The notes under the pieces: generated by a model
What the model was told of the DNA's origin: nothing
The model's input: the letters and a program-made list of their open reading frames with translations, nothing else
Databases searched by the model: none
Made by a program: the position numbers and the translations under genes
Source of the DNA: Methylobacterium frigidaeris
GTDB taxonomy: Bacteria; Pseudomonadota; Alphaproteobacteria; Rhizobiales; Beijerinckiaceae
Direction: 5' to 3'
Assembly: GCF_022179185.1 (NCBI RefSeq)
Contig: NZ_BPQJ01000001.1
Coordinates: 326,959 to 374,537 of the forward strand
DNA length: 47,579 bases
In this document: one piece after another, positions 43,240 to 47,579 of the stretch
How the letters are laid out: each line of letters begins with the position of its first letter
Position numbering within the stretch: the stretch's first letter is position 1

Positions 43240-43409
43240 AGGCTGTGTGAAAACTCGGGCGCGCCCCAAGGGTGCAGAACATTCTTCCGCGCTGCCGCCA
43301 TTTGAGCATCCTGGAAGGCCGCCGAGATGGTGCAGGATGCCCTAAACGGCGCGGCCTAGGATGCGCGCGGGGGAAATCCTTCTACGGGCTCTGAGTTTTT
43401 ACACAGCCT
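43240..43409. mobile_element. 170-bp MITE-like element with terminal inverted repeats
   Basis: AGGCTGTGTGAAAACTC (43240-43256) faces GAGTTTTTACACAGCCT (43393-43409), matching at 16 of 17 positions. Inside, GCATCCTG faces CAGGATGC. The end sequence resembles the insertion-sequence end at 47528. No transposase is encoded and no clear target duplication is seen, so it is either a MITE or an internally deleted element. Confidence 0.65.
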
Positions 43410-43421
43410 CGAACGGAAGCG

Positions 43422-45710
43422 TCACTTTCCGGCGGCAACAGATCCCAACCTTCTCACGGAAGAGAGCAACAAGGCGCTCCAGCTGTCCAAGAACTGTATG
43501 TCGGATCCCATCATGGTCTCGACCTTATGGAAGGACTGAGATGCGCTGTTCAATGCGCCTTCGATTCTGCTCAGATCTTGCGACGCGGCGAACAGCTTCG
43601 CCAATTCCGCGGTGCCGAACGTGGCCGCCGCGAGTGCGGCCGATGCCTTCGGGTCCTCCAGAATGGCAAGGGCGGCCTTTTCCTTGGCGCGAACTTCCAC
43701 CAGAGCCTTATCGATCTTCTTGATCCGGTCGTCCAGATCTCGCCGGATCGGATCTATTTGCGACCGGAGCTCTGAAACGTTCGCCAAGGCCTTCGCAGCG
43801 CTTTCGGCATCCGCGCCGCTCTTGTACAATGCAACCCCCGTGCCCTGCACGGAGTCGGAGAAACCCGGATAGGCCGCTTCGATTTCGCTAGCGCTATTCT
43901 GGACAATCTCTGCCTGCTTGATGTAATTCGTGAGAATAAATCCTTCCCATTTCATTCCGCTTTGAGCCATCCCAATGAATTCTTCTAACATCTGCAAATT
44001 CAAAACAACCTGAATGACGTTGACAGCGGTCGTCAGGGCACGCGCGACCCTCAGGATTTTATAATCATTGGCGATTGAGGACGCGGCAGAGCGAGCCGCG
44101 GCCCGCATGTCCCCGCTCGCTGTTTCCGCCCCCGAGAGCTTTGGAACGCCCGACCTGGGGGCCTCGGTAGCGGGCGCCGGGACCGCTAGCTTGGGTCCCC
44201 CCGCTTCGCGAGCAGCAGAACCAGGCTTTGGTCCCGCGGGGCGCCGGGGCTCGGGGAGTTCCGCAGTGCCGGTTGGGTGCACCGGGGCATGGCTGACCAG
44301 GTCGACTTTCGGAAGCGTGCCGGCAGTCTCAAAGCTGGCGCGGATGCAGCCCGAACAGGCCGGGTACGGCTCTAACACTGTCTGTCCCTTGACTTCGCGG
44401 ACGCGCACCGTAGTGAAATGGATGGTACCCTTGGCATCTTTCGGCAATCGGCCGATGATGTCCTCGAAGAGCTTCATCTCCGCATCATTGATATGTGCGA
44501 AAGGGAATTCGCGCCGAGGACCCGAGCCGGCGATGCTGCGCGTAGCCGATAGGGTACGGTCGGTCGGGCTGCTGGCGTGATATACCGACGCTCCCTGTCT
44601 CAACGAGTCGGTGTCCGCGCCGCTGATGGCTCGCATTTCCTTGGGACCCTGGTATCCCTCTACGTCGATAATTGCGGCTCCGATAACTTTTGCTTTTCCC
44701 GTTGTCGGTAGCGGCCCGCCGGTACGGATGATCTGATCCAGGCGCACCTGAGCGGCGGGTCCGATCTCCTCGATGACCTTCAAGCGGGCTTCCAGACCAG
44801 GGCGCGTGGGCGGCGACGATCCGGGGGGATCCGGCGCCCGCTGCAGGCCCGCCACGCCGCCCTTCTGCTGCAGCGTGTGGGTCAACTCATGGGCCAGGAG
44901 ATGACGGCCATCGGCGGTGTGGGGTGCATACTGGCTGCGCCCGAACACCACATGCTGGCCAACGGTGTAGGCGCGAGCGTGCACGGAGCGCGCCGATTCG
45001 GCGGCGCGCGCATCTGCGTGTATCCGCACCTGGCTGAAGTCGGTGCCAAAGCGGGGCTCGAAGTAGGCCCGGCTCTCCAAATCGAGTGGCTGACCAGACG
45101 TGCGGAGTACATCTCGCACGACGCCGGCCTCTTCGCACACACGAGCTTCTGACGAACTAGCTATTTTGGTCTGCAGCCATTGCGCTTCGTGCCCGCAAGC
45201 GGCGCATTTGCGGCTAATTTCATGGGGCGCAGTCGTGACGGACGGTGCGGGATCCTGCATCCGCATTACATGGCCGGCGATGCGGTCTGCCTCTTGTTCG
45301 AAAGGATCGTTGACGCCTCCGGCAGTCAGTTTCGCTTGTAAGACATCAGGCAGAGGCGGTGCTCTGAGGGAGGATCGCGCATGAGCTTGGTTTGGTCGGT
45401 CAGGCGGAAATACCGAGATCTGACCTAAGTCCCATGGGGGGACACGCGCTGCCCCTCGGGCTGTCATGTTCTCCGGGGAGGCTTTTTGCTCGTGCCGCTC
45501 CATAGGATCCTGTGCAGAGAGGTTGGAAAGCCACTGTGTCACGTAGCGCAACGTGGCCTGGTTTCCGGTCGTCCTTTGGAGCATCCGCACGTGTTCTACC
45601 GCAGCACAGGCAAGCGGTCGCGCTGCAAATGTCGAATGCTGCGGTGGCTGTTTGCAGATCGAACTTTCGGCCGCCTTCGTTTGTGGCTTGCCGACCTTAG
45701 GAGCAAACAT
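43422..45710 (-). CDS. DUF4157 protein with deaminase-like toxin domain
   Basis: A 762-residue multidomain protein. Residues 1-110 are a low-complexity leader with MLQRTTGNQATLRYV. Residues 110-290 are DUF4157-like: DPFEQEADRIAGHVM, the CxxC of RKCAACGHE (169-172), FGTDFSQVRIHADARAAESARSVHARAYTVGQHVVFG, and the metallopeptidase-like HELTH (His274, Glu275, His278). Residues 335-475 resemble a toxin deaminase: HINDAEMKLFEDI (His406, Glu411), GTIHFTTVRV and PACSGC (Cys452, Cys455). A Pro-rich linker and a helical, coiled-coil-prone tail (540-762) follow. DUF4157 proteins accompany extracellular contractile injection systems. GGGAGGG precedes ATG 45710. Deaminase assignment is by motif only. Confidence 0.75.
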   Translation of the reverse strand: MFAPKVGKPQTKAAESSICKQPPQHSTFAARPLACAAVEHVRMLQRTTGNQATLRYVTQWLSNLSAQDPMERHEQKASPENMTARGAARVPPWDLGQISVFPPDRPNQAHARSSLRAPPLPDVLQAKLTAGGVNDPFEQEADRIAGHVMRMQDPAPSVTTAPHEISRKCAACGHEAQWLQTKIASSSEARVCEEAGVVRDVLRTSGQPLDLESRAYFEPRFGTDFSQVRIHADARAAESARSVHARAYTVGQHVVFGRSQYAPHTADGRHLLAHELTHTLQQKGGVAGLQRAPDPPGSSPPTRPGLEARLKVIEEIGPAAQVRLDQIIRTGGPLPTTGKAKVIGAAIIDVEGYQGPKEMRAISGADTDSLRQGASVYHASSPTDRTLSATRSIAGSGPRREFPFAHINDAEMKLFEDIIGRLPKDAKGTIHFTTVRVREVKGQTVLEPYPACSGCIRASFETAGTLPKVDLVSHAPVHPTGTAELPEPRRPAGPKPGSAAREAGGPKLAVPAPATEAPRSGVPKLSGAETASGDMRAAARSAASSIANDYKILRVARALTTAVNVIQVVLNLQMLEEFIGMAQSGMKWEGFILTNYIKQAEIVQNSASEIEAAYPGFSDSVQGTGVALYKSGADAESAAKALANVSELRSQIDPIRRDLDDRIKKIDKALVEVRAKEKAALAILEDPKASAALAAATFGTAELAKLFAASQDLSRIEGALNSASQSFHKVETMMGSDIQFLDSWSALLLSSVRRLGSVAAGK

Positions 45711-45819
45711 CGGCGAATCCCTCCCTAGTTATGGGGGACGACGCGGCCGAGCCGCGATATAGGCTCCTTGGATAATACCAGCGCAGCTGCCCCACTTGGG
45801 ACTACGCTACCGAAGCGGA

Positions 45820-46294
45820 TCGTTGAGACGGGAACATCCGTCTCAATAAGGCTGTTTAATGCACTCTGGCACGAGACCCTGGGAACGCCTAGAATTTTCT
45901 AGGACGGACGACACACCCCAATAGCGACCTATGGCTATGCCTTCGCCTCGACGATCGACTAGCTGTTCGGTCCCGGCATGTGGTGTGACAGATCGAGCCT
46001 GAAGCGTTCGGGCTCTTTCGTCCATCTCTGGCAGATGAACTCGTAAGGCGTGAGGCCGCGCAGGGTCTTGAGCCGGCGGCCATAGTTGTAGGCATCGACG
46101 AACAGCTGCAGGTGCTGGCGCAGCTCGTCGTGGCTGGCGTAATAGTAGCGCTTAACCGTGGCGTCTTTGATGGTGCGGTTCATCCGCTCGACTTGACCGT
46201 TCGTATGGGGATAGGTGGACGATCCCGGGTGTCAGTTTCCAGCGATGGGCTGAGAGCCACCAGTTAGAGGCCGCGTGCACTCCCGTCTCAACGA
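45820..46294 (-). mobile_element. internally deleted IS481-family element
   Basis: Perfect 14-bp inverted repeats, TCGTTGAGACGGGA (45820-45833) and TCCCGTCTCAACGA (46281-46294), bound a 475-bp element that keeps only the 3' part of a transposase. A full-length IS481-type element is about 1 kb, so more than half is missing. At the left end TTGAGACGG (45823-45831) also pairs with CCGTCTCAA (45838-45846). Confidence 0.75.
45959..46229 (-). pseudogene. IS481-family transposase, C-terminal remnant
   Basis: About 89 codons: SSTYPHTNGQVERMNRTIKDATVKRYYYASHDELRQHL, then AYNYGRRLKTLRGLTPYEFICQRW and HHMPGPNS. This is the end of the rve catalytic domain, keeping the TNGQVER glutamate block but lacking the DDE aspartates and the HTH. 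An in-frame TGA lies just upstream (about 46236), confirming a break. Confidence 0.85.
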
Positions 46295-46306
46295 CGCCGC
46301 CGAGCC

Positions 46307-47380
46307 TCAGGCGCGCCGCTTCCTGACCGATCGCAGCGTCTCGACCTGGAACGGCATCGGCGCCGCAGCCAGGATCGGCCTCCAGGTCGCGCTCCAGTCT
46401 TCGAGGGGGGCGGGATCGGACTTGTAGACAAGGTCGAGGAAGGCGAGCCCTACCTCGGCGGTGGCCCGCTTCACCAAAGGGTTTAGCGGCCCGCCGTTAC
46501 GGAGGGAGCGGTCGGTGAAGACGCTGTGCGAGCCGCCATGGAATACGACCAAGGCCTTCTGGGGGGTTGGAATAGCCGCGTAGACGTCAATGCGGTCCTG
46601 GACGGGCGAATAGCGGCCCGGGATGCGGATCGTGTCCTCCGTCGTGGTGACATGGAGCGAGGGGACGTCGACCGACGCGAGGACCGCCGCGAGGTCGGTC
46701 TCGCCGTAGAAGGGCGGCGCCGAGATCACGATGCTCGCCGTGAAACGCGGGTCCCGGAAACCTAATAGCTTCCCGTCGCGGATCACCTGGGCGCCAGTGA
46801 GGATCAGGGTCGTGTTCGCCCCGAAGGAGTGCCCAGCCGCGACGATGCGCTTGCGGTCGACGGCGGCATGGAAGGGGCTGTCACGCTGCAGCAGGCGGTC
46901 GAGGCCAAAGCTCACGTCCCGCGTCCGTTCGATGGCCTCGCGCTCGTCCGCCGCGCCGCCGAGGCGGTCGAGGAGCATAATCGGATTGCCCTGCCATAGC
47001 GACTCGTCGCTGCCGACGTGCTGGATGTGCAGGCTGGCGGTACCGCGTGCCGACCATCCCTCGCCGAGATAGCTGTAGCCCTTCCGGGAGCCGCCGAGCC
47101 CGTGGGAGAAGACGATCAACGGGACCAGACCACTCCGAGTCGAGGCGGCCGGCCAATAGAGCCGGGCCGGCACGACACGGTCGCGGGCGGTGTCGACCCA
47201 TTCGAAGTCGATGAACCGGGCCTCATCGGACGCTGGCAGCGCCAGGGCCGACCGGCATGGGAGCAGGCTTCCGGCACCGGCCGCCAGCACCATGGCGCCG
47301 AAGCGGCGGCGGTCGAGGCCACGCGAGGCTGCCCCGGTGGAGGTGAGCGGCTGGAATGGAGTGGCGTCGAAGATGGCCAT
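46307..47380 (-). CDS. Tat-exported alpha/beta hydrolase
   Basis: A 357-residue hydrolase. The N-terminal region has GLDRRRFGAMVLAAGAGSLLP, a twin-arginine type signal. LIVFSHGLGGSRKGYSYL supplies the oxyanion region and AAGHSFGANTTLIL the nucleophile Ser. The C-terminal FHGGSHSVFTD holds the likely catalytic His. It resembles the platelet-activating-factor-acetylhydrolase/chlorophyllase-like group. Start 47380 is preferred; 47422 is possible. It borders the IS481 remnant, ending 13 bases from it. Confidence 0.85.
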   Translation of the reverse strand: MAIFDATPFQPLTSTGAASRGLDRRRFGAMVLAAGAGSLLPCRSALALPASDEARFIDFEWVDTARDRVVPARLYWPAASTRSGLVPLIVFSHGLGGSRKGYSYLGEGWSARGTASLHIQHVGSDESLWQGNPIMLLDRLGGAADEREAIERTRDVSFGLDRLLQRDSPFHAAVDRKRIVAAGHSFGANTTLILTGAQVIRDGKLLGFRDPRFTASIVISAPPFYGETDLAAVLASVDVPSLHVTTTEDTIRIPGRYSPVQDRIDVYAAIPTPQKALVVFHGGSHSVFTDRSLRNGGPLNPLVKRATAEVGLAFLDLVYKSDPAPLEDWSATWRPILAAAPMPFQVETLRSVRKRRA

Positions 47381-47527
47381 GGATGTCTCGCAGGAGCCCG
47401 GCTGTCGGATCGTACCGGCCAAAACCTTGTGGCTTCGGTTTGACGCTGGTGGGCTCGGACGGATGTGTTCCCTCGCACAGTCACGAGCCTAGATCGCGGC
47501 CCGTTGGTGAAGGCCGGTTCAGGGTCC

Positions 47528-47579
47528 AGGCTGTGTGAGAACGCGGTTTTGGTGGATGGGCAGGTGAGTGAGCCCTTGC
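47528..47579. mobile_element. end of an insertion sequence, cut by window edge
   Basis: AGGCTGTGTGAGAACGCGG begins here and resembles the ends of the 43240-43409 element (AGGCTGTGTGA-AAC-C shared). Only about 50 bases lie in the window and no coding can be judged. The family cannot be assigned. Confidence 0.45.

Overview
The window looks like chromosome from a very GC-rich alphaproteobacterium of the Rhizobiales, most likely Methylobacterium or a close relative. This is inferred from base composition, gene content and intergenic repeats, not from a database search. From about 1 to 34.5 kb it is ordinary, densely coding, catabolic chromosome. From about 36 to 47.5 kb it is an accessory region: a tRNA-anchored integrative island, then a scarred segment with a truncated umuC, a toxin-like gene and insertion-sequence debris.

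Layout of the first part. 1-4.1 kb: a partial tRNA-Gly(GCC), a Nudix hydrolase, a fumarylacetoacetate-hydrolase family enzyme, a GlcD-type FAD oxidase and a coupled protein of unknown function. 4.1-6.7 kb (minus): a complete NitT/TauT-type ABC importer. 7.0-15.5 kb (plus): a five-gene urea/short-chain-amide type ABC importer, then an amidase-signature amidase, a small ABM-fold protein and a GMC oxidoreductase, which reads as a scavenging and degradation unit. 15.9-19.8 kb (minus): a periplasmic molybdenum aldehyde oxidoreductase, paoABC. 20.3-25.6 kb: a small membrane protein, an acetyltransferase coupled to an OpgG/OpgD glucan protein, a group IV ornithine decarboxylase with a long structured leader, and a second acetyltransferase. 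25.8-34.5 kb: a phenylacetate block (TetR regulator, paaK, paaI, paaG) divergent from a branched-chain-type ABC importer in which a permease and an ATPase are fused; a TetR-like operator lies between the divergent units.

After a gene-poor stretch and a small exported protein with an internal duplication, a CAU-anticodon tRNA (probably tRNA-Ile2) carries an island at its 3' end. The island has a tyrosine integrase, an excisionase-like gene, a DUF1643 protein, a DnaJ-zinc-finger/DUF1653-like/MazG-like fusion, several small orphans, and a tightly overlapping minus-strand set with an XRE regulator and an HNH endonuclease. It ends abruptly inside a Y-family polymerase gene: only the C-terminal part of umuC remains, and the facing island gene also seems to have lost its own start there.

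Beyond that junction are a 170-bp MITE-like element, a 762-residue protein joining a DUF4157 (HExxH) region to a deaminase-like toxin domain and a helical tail, an internally deleted IS481-family element with both ends kept, a Tat-exported alpha/beta hydrolase, and the terminus of another insertion sequence at the window edge. The DUF4157-deaminase protein is the best candidate for an unusual system. Such proteins are associated with extracellular contractile injection systems, but no structural genes of one are visible here.

At least four families of dispersed intergenic repeats recur. One, with copies near 0.66 kb and 15.6 kb, keeps its stem-loops through a compensating base change.
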